Both the position numbers and the translations under genes were made by a program. This document shows positions 10,861 through 23,300 of a DNA stretch of 64,000 nt, one piece after another. The first letter of the stretch is position 1. Each line of letters opens with the position of its first letter. The stretch spans positions 6,677,027-6,741,026 of the forward strand of contig CM029126.1 of assembly GCA_016859345.1 (NCBI GenBank). The letters are read 5' to 3'. Under the pieces are notes generated by a model. It saw only the letters and a program-made list of their open reading frames with translations, searched no databases and was not told where the DNA came from. Origin of the DNA: Istiophorus platypterus. Its lineage: Eukaryota; Chordata; Actinopteri; Istiophoriformes; Istiophoridae.

Positions 10861-13800
10861 GTTATCCCTGTGAACGGTTCAACCAGCGGAGTGACCCGTT
10901 AATATCTGTCCCCTTGTACTATTGTCTTTGACAGTATGTATGTCTATGACCCACCTCACTAAACCTGGGCCTAAGCATATTTTAAATTTTGACCAATCTG
11001 TTCCTGAAACAGCAGGCGTCTCCAAAACGACCTCGTCCCTGTCAGGACCCCCTTTGTCGTGGGCGGCTAACAGGAAAAGTGGAGCTTTTGTGTATTTGTT
11101 TTTGAATTCGTGTACACAAAACCATAAAGTCAACACAGACGACGGCCATATACCGCCGGCCACACACAGGACAAAAGAGGCCCGACGGTGGCATGCTCTG
11201 CGTGGGCGCAAACGCTGATTGCTGCCTGTCACTATGCGTTCAGGGCACCATAGGGAAAACATGTCACTCATGGAGCACGTGAGCAAAGCTACCCTTGGGG
11301 GGGCAATGCAATGAAGAATGAACCCACAGAGGCTGGGATTTAGAGGTCAGGTAACTCTCAGCTCACTGAAATCAATGACTAAAGTGACATTTCATTACAA
11401 ATTAACGGAGGGTTTGTTTTTTTCCCCCTAAGAATTGTTTTTAAGTTTGAATAATCCCAGTAACAGAAACAAACTTGTGCAAACTTCAACACTGAACCAC
11501 AAAATAATATCAGTCTAAGTTATTCATACTTTTTTCATCTCTCTTAATGAAATACTGGAAATAGTAGAAACGTTGTTTTTCTTTAAACTAAACAAATGGA
11601 AAGAGAACTGACCCAGCTTTGACAGGGACTAATCCCTGGGTTACTGTGTACTACCAGTGTAAACACTGGACAGGTAAAGTGTGTCAGCTCTGAAGCGGAA
11701 TCTCCGACTGAGAATCTCCACTTCGTTTTCCATTCGGTCCTGCACTGTCTCGATCACTCGTGCTCACCTTATATACGAAATTTCATCCGCAGCTAAAGCT
11801 CATACAGGCAAAGGTTCTACGGACATAAACAGAGAAACAGCATCAGCGTGCTGAGTTTTCATTTCTCTTTTTTGCTTCTTTCACAGTCAGAACTTCTGAT
11901 CCGACACACCTGTCCATGAGGCTAATCCACTGCCAGATGATCTGGAGGTTGTGAAAATCAGCCATGCTCAGCTCAGCACAACACACACCTTGACCTTGAA
12001 TGCCATCGTGCTACACTGTGCAAGTGCTGCATTATCTTAAACACCCGTGGCATGACACCGACCGAGGGGGGGTCCCCTACAGTCCAGATGATAAAATGCT
12101 CCTTTACTTTATGCAAGCGGTTGGCTCTAGTCTGCTGAAGGCATAAGACCAAAACCTGCTATTAAGCCGTATGAACTTGCAGGATAAGTCACTTTTTTTT
12201 ATTGGCCAAAATTACAGCCTGTGGCCTGAGTCAAACAGACCCAAACCTCCAGGCTTTTAAACTCTCTGTTCAGTAGCAGGCCTGACATCATCACATCAGT
12301 ATCTTATGCACACAGTGTTTCCAGAAAGCATAAGTAATTTTCCTATTTTTATTGTCGAAGTGGAGACACAGAGGTCTCTATTTTTTTTTTTTTCACAACT
12401 CTCTTGCTCTGGCTCTTCTACACTTTGGCTCTGATCAAAGAAAAAACACTTCATTATTGCTCTCATTTTACAAGAATGAAAAACCTTTTGTTTGGTGCTA
12501 CACTACACTAGTTACTGCAAAGCACGGGCTGTATGCATAAATGTCAATGTCCACTAATTTTGCTCCTTTAAAAACAGATAAGAAACTGACCTATTATTGA
12601 CCCATCCTTACATTTGGGGCAAAGAGCACACTGCCATGTGACAGATTCAGCTCTGCGGCCTCCGGACCCGCTGGCTTTGCGCCGAGGAGCAGGAAGCCGT
12701 CGTTGCAGCCCGAGTTTGTGATCAGGAAGAGCAGGTGAGAGGAGAGGAGCTTTGGCTGTCACATAGCTGTCATTGTGTTACTGTGGGGGGGGGGGGGGGG
12801 GGCAAATCCTGCCTGACACCTGGATGACAACGCCTGCAACAAACCAATCAAGCAGCTAGGTATGCTCGGCTGTCGCCTGCAAGAGAACAGCAGCAGCATA
12901 GGCCTGTAAACAGGGGATGAATGAACCAGACTGCTATAAAAAGGACGATTTGGAACGATTTGGTGCTGTAATCAAAAAGCCAGCGGCATTGGACATTGCA
13001 TTATTGGGCTCGTTCTGATGTTTCCTGGTGTATTTTCCTACATTCCTGAGGAAATTTTGCTGATGAGCTGATGTCATTTTAAAGTGTTTTGCAGTTTACT
13101 ACAACGGCAGCTTTTTGGGCAGAAGATTTTTCAGCAGTCTCCGGTCTTCAGTTGCACACGTAGAGCTCTAGCAATAGTCCCCCCGCAGAATCAAATATCA
13201 GACTCCTTTCCAGATCGAGGCTTCAAGACACGGAGAAATCGAATGTAGGGGAAGGTGAAGCACTGGTTGATGCACCAAACTAACTGAGCGAGCACACTGT
13301 TGGAAAGTTTTAAAACCGATGCGGATTTGATACAAATTTCAGCACCGATTCCAAACAAATACCTGTGAAAGTAACTTTCACAAAAATTTTAAATAATAAA
13401 CACAAGCAGCTGCACATGATTTTAATACAATCTAAAAATAGTCTAAAATGGTCAAAATCATGATTCAGATCAGGAACCATCTGATCACAGTAGGAGTAAA
13501 GAAGCAGTCTGATGCAAACTTTCAGTGCTTGACAGTGCTGTGTCCTGTTCCTCCTCAGCTGCCAACATTATTTTACTCAAAAAAGTTCAGTATCAGGTCT
13601 ATTTTCAGAGAAGTGAATGGCACTCTGGGGAATGTAGGAGGTCAGCTGAAGACAAGCGAGTACATTAAAAAAAAATCTTTAGTTTAATTTCTGGGATGAA
13701 AATTGTGATTGGCACCATTTCACACTATGTGACGTTTTATGGAATAGATGGGTGATCAAAAATGTAAAAATGATCAATCAATAGTGATGGAAGACCTTGT

Positions 13801-15058
13801 ACTTTGGTTTCAGGGTCCCGCTGATGTGCATACTGGTACACGCTCACACCTTGATGGTTTACTGGGACGCACGAATAATACCGGGCTCTGTCAATGTAGT
13901 TATCAAGAACCATGCTTTTCTTGCTATGCGAAGTCAAAATGTCTGACGTTTGCAAACCACGCAAAATGCACTGAACATCACAATCAGGATGTGTGTGAGC
14001 AAAGCTGACTTCCTGGCCTCTTACGCCACGTGCACATCTACCTCTGGGCTCACTGGTCAAAAAGGACAAATGCACAGACGGAGGCGTGACTCGAGGAAAG
14101 ATCCCTCGGGGCCCTTATCGATTCCCAGGCCTCCACTGCGTGTAAGCTCAGACGGAGATTCCTCTGGCCTGAGTAAATCTCTGGGAAACGTGACGCAAGA
14201 AAGAAAAAAAAAAAGAAAAGAAAAAGAGTGATCCGTTGACAAAAGCCGAGGACGCCGGGATCAGACACAGATTTGTCCAAATGCCAGCCCAAACGAGACG
14301 TGTGTGTGAGACAGAGAGAGAGAGAGAGACAGGGAGAGACAGCATAACTAAAGGTACAACTCCCCAGACAGCAATACCCTCCCTCCCCGAGGCCATCACC
14401 CCCTCCACCTACACTCCCACCCACCCCGTCTTCCCCATGTGTGCAGATGGAGGGATAAAAAGAAAAAAAAAGGTGAGATATCCGAAGGGTCACCGTAAAC
14501 AAAAGGGGGAGTTTTAAGATAAACTGAGGCTGGAGTCATGGGACAGAGTTTGACTGAGGAAAAAAAAAAAACAAACAAAACAGCACTTTAGCCTGGAGAA
14601 CGTCACTGTGGATATTTTCACCGATAAGAGTTGAATAATCTTAAGTGTGTATTTAGGGCAGACAGGGTGTGATGAAACTCAGGGTATGATGTATGTACCA
14701 ATGAACCATGAATTCATTTACTTTTTTCCTCCACATAACAGCCAAGGAATTCACCTAGTTTCAGGCATGAGGGCAGTTTTGCTTCCTAAATGCTTTCGAT
14801 TCAAGGAAGCTATATTATTTCCTCTTTGGCTGTGAGGGCGCAGAGGCATTAAAAAGTAGACCTGACGTAGTCCGGAACAGAGGGACTCCAACTGGTCCCA
14901 GATCAGGTAGATCCAGGTACACTCACAAATATGTAAAGGCGATTTGTTCAAGCATATTCCAGCAGCTGGTTTGTGTGTGTGTGTGTGTGTTTTCCTCTCT
15001 ATAACTGATATTTGTGACAGGAACCGCATAAGCGTTGCGTGAGCAGGCAAACTCTTAC

Positions 15059-15557
15059 CTGGGAAACTTCGTCCAACCTCAGCGACGAGAGCCGCGGGTC
15101 CCCCGGTCCATAACAGGGCGGCAGAGCCGGGCGAAGCGAGGCGAAGGACGGCGGCGGTCGGAGGCGGAGACCGGCGAGGAGTCACCCCGACCGACTCTCG
15201 GGGCGCTTTCGTTTTCCGACGCGCACAAGTCTGGCTCTCGTTTTAAAAGTCACCGAGACTCCGCCGGTTCATTAACGCGAAGGCGACGGACTCGGGTTTC
15301 GGTTCGGGGGTGTTTCTTTTTTGTTTGTTTGTTTGTTTGGTTTTCCTTTGTCTCCCTTTTTCTTCATATAATCTTCACCTGGTTTGATCCGGTCCCTCCG
15401 ACGAGGTCGGCGTCGACAGGTGAGACTGAGCCGAGAGCCATGCGGGAGCGGGGCGACGGCGGAGGCGGGCGCCGGACCGGTAGACGCGCCTCGTTGTGTG
15501 CGCGTAAAATGGAAAAAAAAAAAGAGAACAAGTTATAAAAAACAAACAAACCTTTTA

Positions 15558-15560
<3 letters not shown>
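15059..15560 (-). promoter_or_regulatory. phldb3: CpG-rich block with candidate noncoding exon 1 and promoter of phldb3
   Basis: The block is dense in CpG on both strands. On the minus strand it ends in a strong donor, TTTCCCAG|GTAAGAGT (exon base 15059, intron from 15058). Splicing to the acceptor at 6541 puts the phldb3 ATG two bases into exon 2. No TATA box is obvious. The transcription start is not determinable here. Confidence 0.6.
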
Positions 15561-15597
<37 letters not shown>

Positions 15598-15618
15598 TCT
15601 CTCCCCCCTCTCTCTCCC
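15560..15618. repeat. (CT)n tract upstream of phldb3 exon 1
   Basis: An almost pure pyrimidine run on the plus strand (GA on minus) at the edge of the CpG-rich block, where GA elements often sit in promoters. Confidence 0.85.
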
Positions 15619-15799
15619 TGCTCCGCCGCCGGCTTGTGTCCGCGCTGGCGCAGAACGAGAGTCTGCGAGTTCCGTGCAAGTCCCGCACCGAGAGGAGATT
15701 TCTATTCTGGGAACTGACGGAGTTTTCTCATTGTGGAGCCTCTCGGCCGGAGAGTCGGGCAGGCGCGACGCCACCCCCCCCTTGAAATACGCTTTAATG

Positions 15800-18700
15800 A
15801 CGGAATCCCGTCGGATTTCCCCTTAATATCGAAGTGACACTGCAGGAGGTTCGACCTCAAAGGTCGCAACGGGGCAGGGGAAGCGTTTCTTCCCCCCTTT
15901 AAAACGAGAAACCCACAAAGAAACGCTCACACGCGGATCGTTTGGTCCTCGGTGACGACGTGAGCGCACAGATGTGGACTTTCCAGATTTCTATCTCAGC
16001 AGAGTTGTCCAGGTACAGGTGTTGAAGGGGTTTCATGGCTTCTCTCTTCTTTCAGTTACTCAGATGAACTAACCCCCCCCCCCACACACACACACCCTCA
16101 CCGCCCTTTTACACCGCAATGAGAGGTATAAATAGACTCCATGCAGAGGCTGCGGCTCCGAGGCCTCCTGACCCCCAGGGCCCCTTAGCCTGTGGCTGCT
16201 AGTAATGTTCAGTGCTCCATCCATGGGAACGTACAGATCAATGTTGTTGTTTTATCTATTTTTTTTTTTAATAAATTGCACAATATCTAAAAACGTAACA
16301 ATGCAAAAGCACATAGAGTTAAATATAACACGGCATGGGGCTCAGTTGTAACACGGCTAATATGTAACCCTTGACCCCTACATTTTATTTCAGTCATTTC
16401 TGTTACAGATGACGCCTTAACTGTAATATTTCACCATTGTGAATTACTGGATGGTTATTGTCCAACTTTCATTCTAAATGTGGTTTTAAAGGCAGTGAGT
16501 GTTTGGGTGAATTAACACTACAACTTTATTAATTAAACATACAAATGACCGATCAGCAGCTGCGGCCGTCTGCCGCACTTCCCTTTTTTTGATGCTACAA
16601 CTGGAGGACACAAATTTCCATAAAAAGGAACTTCTCTACATTCACTGTACACTGACTGATACAAACAGTGCACTAATTAGAATGACAGATGTGATATGTC
16701 CCTGCCCCAATAGGCACAACAATGCTCAGAGAAGCATCAGAGAAGCGTCGGAGAGGTGTCAGTCGAACACGGATCCCCATGAGACCAGACAGCGCTGGGG
16801 GTCAAGTGAAACCGGATTGAGCCTGTGAGGCCTGCACCTCCATCCAGCTGTTTCAGAGAGGGGGAAGGAGGTCGGACCGACCGCTCATTCAGGAAACGCT
16901 GTTTCTATCCTTGTTTATAGCACCGCACGGCGAATCAGTGTCACACGCAGCAGAGAGGGAGGCGTGCTGCTCGGCTCCGTGAGCACAAGAACAGTGACAG
17001 AGGTTAATGACATGTTACGTGTTTGAGAATCACGATGATGGCAAAAATAATACAAATAATAACGATAATAAAAACAAATTCCGTAATGTTACTATACAAA
17101 AACTCAACCAGCTCCCTCGCAGGATAATATATTATAAAATAAACTCGTAGACATTCCATGACCATCGAGGCAGTGTGACTTACTACTGTTAGAAAACCCA
17201 TGACCTGGATGACTGAGAGTATGTACACATGTAAAGTGCTTTACGAGCACTTGAGCACCGCAAGCACGTTCTAAGTCCCGGCGGCAGCACTGTATTGATC
17301 CCAGGAGAGATTAAAATACCATGAAGCATTAGGACAGTCACTGTAAACCCACCACTGAGAACCCCAGCGCCGCAGACCCCCGTGGTTAGTTAGTGATAAA
17401 GTATTGTCACTGAACATGATGAGAGACAGTTTCAACAAGGATGAGACCACTCTGAGTTAACTGCTGAGTAAACAGTGGTGGCACAGTAGTGGGCTGCACT
17501 TAAAATACATGGGGCAAGATACCCTTTGAGTCTCTATAGGGGTGTTTTCTTTAGGGTCCGTTGGGAAAACTCTGCTGGAGGCTTTATCGCCCTAACAGGC
17601 CTCTTTACGGCCCTTTTCTGAATGAACTGACAGTGTAATAGATTCTTTCCAGTGACATGTGGCCGGTGTGAGAGAATGGGCCGCAGCTTCGCGGTGGCAC
17701 GGTTTAAGTGGGTAGAGGGGAGATAGGGAGGGAGAGACTGAAAAGGGGGCTGGCAGATGGGTGACACACGGAACGGGCGAAAAAGGACAGCTGGCACCTC
17801 CGCTTCCCGGCGACACCGAGAGAATGGGGCGATTTCAGGTGGAAATGACCGGGTGCCTCCGGAGCGACATATCTTCAGCTTGATGGGCGACAACGGTCGC
17901 ACGCACACGCACACGCACACGCACACGCACACCCACACCCACACCCACACCCACACCCACACCCCTGCCTCCTGGTTTGAATGCAGGAGTCTGTCAGCGA
18001 GTACACGAGGTGAGGCGGACGGGCTGTTTGCCTCAAACGCTGACAGAGACATCTGGTAGACGTTGTTTGTGGGAGCCAATAGTATTAACTCACATGTGAC
18101 TGGCAAACACCCACCAACAGATGAACTTCTACTCCCCAACTGAAGCTTCTACGATAACAACCTTTCTGTGCATCTTTTGAGGAGTTTAAAAAAAAAAACA
18201 ACCAAGCAGCCATTTCGCTATGAAAACATCAAACATAATCATGTAAAGACCCACCCAGATAAAAACAAAAAGGGCAGTTGTATGGGAGTATTTCAGATTA
18301 ATTGCAGTAGACCAACATACTGTCTATAGGATCCATCTTTTTCCTTTACCATAAGAAGATACCCCTGCCACCACTAAATACCGATCTCATAAAAGTGTTC
18401 CCTGTTCCCCAAATTCAAGGTAACACAAGGTTAGGGACTGCTGCTCCAAAAACTTTGAATAAATGTAACTGATAGCGGAAACACTGAAGTTTTGTAATGC
18501 CAGTTACAAAATAATTGTATTTTTGGGACAGTGGTTAATGTGTGTGGATTTGCCACATAATGTCCAATACTTGATCTGCCTCATAAATTCAGCATCACAT
18601 TAATCTGGTCAATCACATCAATCTATTTAATAAAGCACGACACTATTCCAACAGATCCTCCCTGACCATTACCATAAAAATAGAAAAGTAATAATTTTTT

Positions 18701-20118
18701 ATTTTTTTTAAATTTATCTATTGAGTTGCTTGATCATTTTCTCCTAAAATAGCCTATGCTTTAGTTTTTCCTGTCCTTTGAGATATGTTATAGGAGCTCA
18801 CTATTTTATAATCCACAAAACGATTTCATTAGTAAACGCTGCTATGGAGCATTCTGGTGTCCTGTAGTGGTATAAAAGTTTAAGCAGTACTCCAGTGATT
18901 TGATGCTGCACTTCCATAAAGTTCAGGGGACTGAATGTTAAGGAAAAGTTCGGGAAAAAAAAAATCTATGCAGCAGAGGTCAAGATATCCTGACATTATG
19001 TCCTGAATGTGGGTCAAACCCAAAATGCTACTTCCTTCATTTCCAGTACTGTAACTCTTTTGTTAGACCCTCTCCAGCTGGTGAGTTCCTACATCCTTCA
19101 ATCTTCACAACTGCAGTTTTTAATTTAGATTTTTTGTTATTTGTACCGTTCAAACTCGAGGTGTTTCTTCTGACTTTTAGAAAGCTCCAGAGTGGCAGTC
19201 CCTATGACAAGTGGACTGAATGTCATAGGTACAGTTGTTGGATTGTTCCTTTAAATCCTGGGAAAAGTGAAATTCTGAGGATGAAGAGTTTGATCGGTCT
19301 GATTCCATTAAAAAAAAAACCCAAAAAAACTCACAGTTGTTACTGACCCTTGAAAGCTCATGATCATTCCAATACTGTTGCACAGCTTAAATGTCACATG
19401 TTGGAGTTTCTGTGGTGGAGGCGTGGTGCTGAGTCAGAGGCCGACCCTCCTAAACAAACATGTCCTACTGGTTGATGAGCTGTTGACTGCTGGCTGAGAA
19501 ACAGTACATTCAAGACATCTGGAAATCCGGAGGCAGGTTTCACTTTGTTGATGCCTGACGTGAATGCTCTCTGTCATATCCCACGGAGATAATGACACAC
19601 ATTTCATCTACCCTACCCTTATCTATGAGGCATCTAGAGAACAGATGTGAGTTGAGAGCACAAACGCATGACATGTTTTCAACTTCTGCAATGGAAACCT
19701 ACCCCTCAGTGATTCCAAATGCAAATTGCATAGCTTCATTTTCCTGCTATGCAAAAAAGTCGTGGCTGGCAGCCGTCTTGGTTTGTGTGTGTGTGTGTGT
19801 GTGTGAGTGAGTGAGTGAGAGGCCTTGGATAAAGCAGTCCACAATCAATGGAAAGGCAGTGTGGAAGAACTCAACTGTCACAGTTAAGCATTTGTGAATA
19901 TTAAACCTAAGCTTGAATGGAACATTCCTATCTGAGCTTTCCGTCTGATAAATTTACTCCCTAATATACAATTCATAATAACACAGCTAAAAAAAAAAAA
20001 AGAATAGTCACTTTTATATTAAATCAAAATAGAAAGAAAAAAATTGTAAGTGGTTTTTCTTCATCTACAGATTCATATGGCACTGATTTCTAACAGTTGA
20101 AATATAAATTACAGCATT
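15800..20118. other. Intergenic region between phldb3 and ethe1
   Basis: About 4.3 kb without a supported gene. It holds a hexanucleotide array (17895-17963), a short GT tract at 19784-19805 followed by GTGA units, and unclassified sequence near 18880-19110 that resembles interspersed repeat. ORFs here are short and lack splice or homology support. Confidence 0.55.
17895..17963. repeat. Hexanucleotide array CACACG changing to CACACC
   Basis: About five CACACG-type units pass abruptly into about six CACACC/CACCCA units in one continuous 6-bp register. Confidence 0.9.
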
Positions 20119-20124
20119 TTTATT
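20119..20124 (-). terminator. ethe1: Candidate polyadenylation signal of ethe1
   Basis: AATAAA on the minus strand, about 210 bases beyond the ethe1 stop codon. It is the nearest canonical hexamer downstream. Confidence 0.55.
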
Positions 20125-20330
20125 TAAGCATGATCACGATAATGTCAGTAGCTGCACTCCAATTGACAACTGCTATTAAAATATACATCTTTAATTTACA
20201 TACATACACACCATAAAGCACTTTATGGTCAAGAGTTTTTGGTTAATCCTGCTAAAAACCTATATGTAAATATTATTCACTTTGCTATGATGTAGATGAC
20301 CTTAATGGAATCCTCCCTTCTGCAGGACAT

Positions 20331-20377
20331 TCATATTTCATGTACTCCACAAACAAGATTAGCAGGCACTGCAATAT
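20331..20377 (-). CDS. ethe1: ethe1 exon 7 (terminal)
   Basis: The acceptor is cctttgcag|AT. It encodes (D)IAVPANLVCGVHEI and a TGA stop, matching the human C-terminus IDFAVPAN..CGV. It ends two residues earlier than the human protein. Confidence 0.93.
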
Positions 20378-23300
20378 CTGCAAAGGAAAAGGAAAAACAA
20401 ACTGTTTTCAGGAGGAGGTCTGTGTTTACAAGGAAGAAATTTCAATCATTTCTGTGTCAGGCTCGGCAATGAGGTATCGCAGCCTTGAAATTGTTTGGCA
20501 CGGGAGTTAGAGATATGCTTACAAACGGAGCACTGATTGTTGCCGGTCTGTGGAAGGAAATGGTTTTTGATACCTATTTTCGCAGGCTTGGGCAGATTCA
20601 GGTTATTCATGATGTTCACAAACTCCTCCAGACTCTTGGTCAAGCGTGGGTTAAACTTCCGCTCTTCATAGACTGTGGACACTGTCCGACCTGATTCGCG
20701 GAGACGGATACAGATTAACATGTCATCAACAGTTGCTGAGGTCTCAAGTGTTTACCAGATTTTGAACCTCACGATCAATCAAAAAGACATATCAGTTTCA
20801 AAAACAGCAAAGGACTGACATGGTGCTGGAAGACATGCAAACAAGTGATGCATTGTGCATATTTACTGACAGGGCATGCACTGATATACAGTATCAGCTT
20901 ACTAACTGATATTACCAATATGATTTTAATACTGATACTTGACAAATTTCGGGACTGAAATTTTTCTTTTTATCACTTTATACAACAATCAAAATAACAA
21001 TAAAATAAAACTAATACGGGTATATAAGTATTACAAGAGGCATGTCTGAAAAGCTTGAAAAGCCTGTTTTTAATCCTGATTTGCACAACGTGTGTATCAC
21101 ATCATAGGTTTCACCTGGTGGGAAAATGCTGGCAGTGGCTTTACAACACTAAACTGGTGCTTAAAATCTGTCAATTTGCATAAACAGTTTTCACACCAGT
21201 CACCCTCTGAGATTTGGCGTAAACATTCAGATGTGTGGGCTGTTAGCAGACCTAAGTAGTCATGCGCTGGGTAGATGAGGCACTGGTCAGGCAGGGTGAA
21301 AATCTTCTGATGGACTGACTCGAAAAGCTTCTTGGCGCAGCCTGATTCATACAGAAAACATTTTTGCAAGGGTTACAAAAAACCGAAAACAGAATTAACC
21401 GAAAAAATAGCTAATGAGACACTGCCCTCTTGTGTTCATCTCGCAACATTTCAAAAATTAATGCTCATGGAGAATCTCTGAGGACACAAATTCCAGAAAA
21501 ACAAGGTATCTAATATGAGAATATTAGACTAAAGTAAATGGTATGTTCACCCTGCTGGAAGTCTGTCCTGCCACAGCCTCGAATGAGCAGAGCGTCCCCA
21601 GTAAAAGCCATGCTCTGATCCTCCGACACTAGCGTCACACAACCATCAGTGTGTCCAGGCGTTTCTCTCACTGTCAGATACTAGTGGAGAGAAGAGAGAG
21701 AAGTCAACTCATGGCATGAAAACATTTTAACATCAACTAAAAATTTTCAGTTCTTTACAAAGAATCGCATTAACAGTATGCATGGGTGTCTCCATACACA
21801 TTGTGAAGCTGAGAGAGTCAAATCAAGATACAAGATGTCACAATATTATACACAGTCATTCTCTCTAAAATGAGGGTTATATGGACTGATCTTATGCAAT
21901 GTAATGTAATACACTTCCTTCTTACATGTTTTCCAAAGGTGATCTTGTCTCCCTCTGCCAAGAGTATATCTGCAGAGGCACCACTGAATTTGGAGACGGC
22001 GCTTTTCAGGCCAACCAGCCTCTTCTTCATCAGCCCAGTGCTTGTGATGTGGTCCGCATGGCAGTGGGTGTTTACTATCAAAAAAACAGGGTACCACGGT
22101 TCAGCATAGTGCCTGGCAATTATTTAAACTTAACATTTACAGTGTAAAAGTTGGTGTTTTTTGTCATTATATGCATATCATGCTATAGTTTTTTACCGTC
22201 CACATAAATGATTCCAAGTTTACTCTAATAAAAAAAAAATAAAATAGCATGACTAAGGTTATTCTTTGGTCTGTTGTAATGGATGACATTGGTACGTGTC
22301 ACTGAATTATTTGATATGTAATCTTGCAAACATTTCGCAAATGATTACATCATACTGGAAACTGGATCATACTGATTTCAGACATACTGGCCAGTCCTAG
22401 GAGTCTTTTTTCACACAAGTTACCTACAATACACAGGGTAAAATTGTCTATGAGCCTTGCCTAAGTCTTGGGAACAAAGGGGCTTTCACAGAAGTACACA
22501 GAATATAGATCTTAGTTTATTCCACAAGTTCAGGCAAGTTTAGCTTTGGAGCAAACTTTACAGAATTATAGCAAAGGAATCTGAGAGGTTTGCACAAAGC
22601 AATTTCTTGCAAAACCATCATATGTAAAACGATAACGTGCAAATGCTTGTGAATGTATTTGACGACAGAGAAGATGGGACATAGATTTTCTGAAGTTGCC
22701 TGAACTTACAGAATATAAATCATATCTTTTAGCCTGCCGACAGGAGGTAAGATACCTGCCACTTTTAGATGGAGCCCCAGTTCATGTATGAGCTTCAGGT
22801 CCCTGTCGATGGTCTCCAGCACAGGATCGATGAGGACAGCCTCCCTGGTCTCCGTGTCTGCTAGCAGGTAGGTGTAGGTGCTGCTCTGCAACTCAAACAG
22901 CTGAACAGGGAGGGGGAGGGTGGAAAAAAGGGCCAGGGCATTAACGCAGCAATAAATTACAAAGGATGGCAACAGGTGGCACTGATGTAGGTCTGTGTGT
23001 TTTTGATTGTGTGTGAGATAGCGAGAAACAATCTAAGAAACCGATTGAACAGATTATGACGTGAGGCTGCGAGTTCTGCAGAATGCCTGGAACAAACTAC
23101 ACACTAAACATCTTTTGGAAGAAAAATGGTGCTGTTTTAAAGGCAAAGGCTGATCAGACCAAATACTGACTTCGTTTATGTTTTTTTTTAATGTTTTCTG
23201 CGAGCCACATGAAATTAATCGATGAATAAAAGACAATTCATTTGATTATTTTCGAAAGCACCCTCCCCACTTCTTTGCACACTCACTCATACTTACCGTT

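Larger units (their letters stand above)
6541..15058 (-). other. phldb3: phldb3 intron 1 (about 8.5 kb)
   Basis: This long intron is bounded by the donor AG|GTAAGAGT at 15058 and the acceptor at 6541. It holds GT/CA microsatellites (6593-6671, 9597-9643, 9749-9811), a purine tract (7535-7600), (TATG)n near 8285-8310, dispersed repeats at about 8865-8985 and 10735-10860, and a G-run at 12785-12802. I find no other convincing exon in it. Confidence 0.6.

Noticed and set aside
12568..12762. Minus-strand frame with CALCPKCKDG in phldb3 intron 1
   Set aside because: A chance short ORF: two CxxC-like cysteines only, no splice sites in phase and no recognisable family.
14057..14578. Overlapping frames on both strands near 14.0-14.6 kb
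   Set aside because: They come from poly-A/T, GA and CCCTCC low-complexity DNA; no motif or splice structure.
15059..15185. Coding use of phldb3 exon 1 in frame with the exon 2 ATG
   Set aside because: The frame is open and joins in phase, but it begins at a GTG, no ATG is present, and the peptide is Pro/Ala/Arg low-complexity typical of translated CpG-rich leader.
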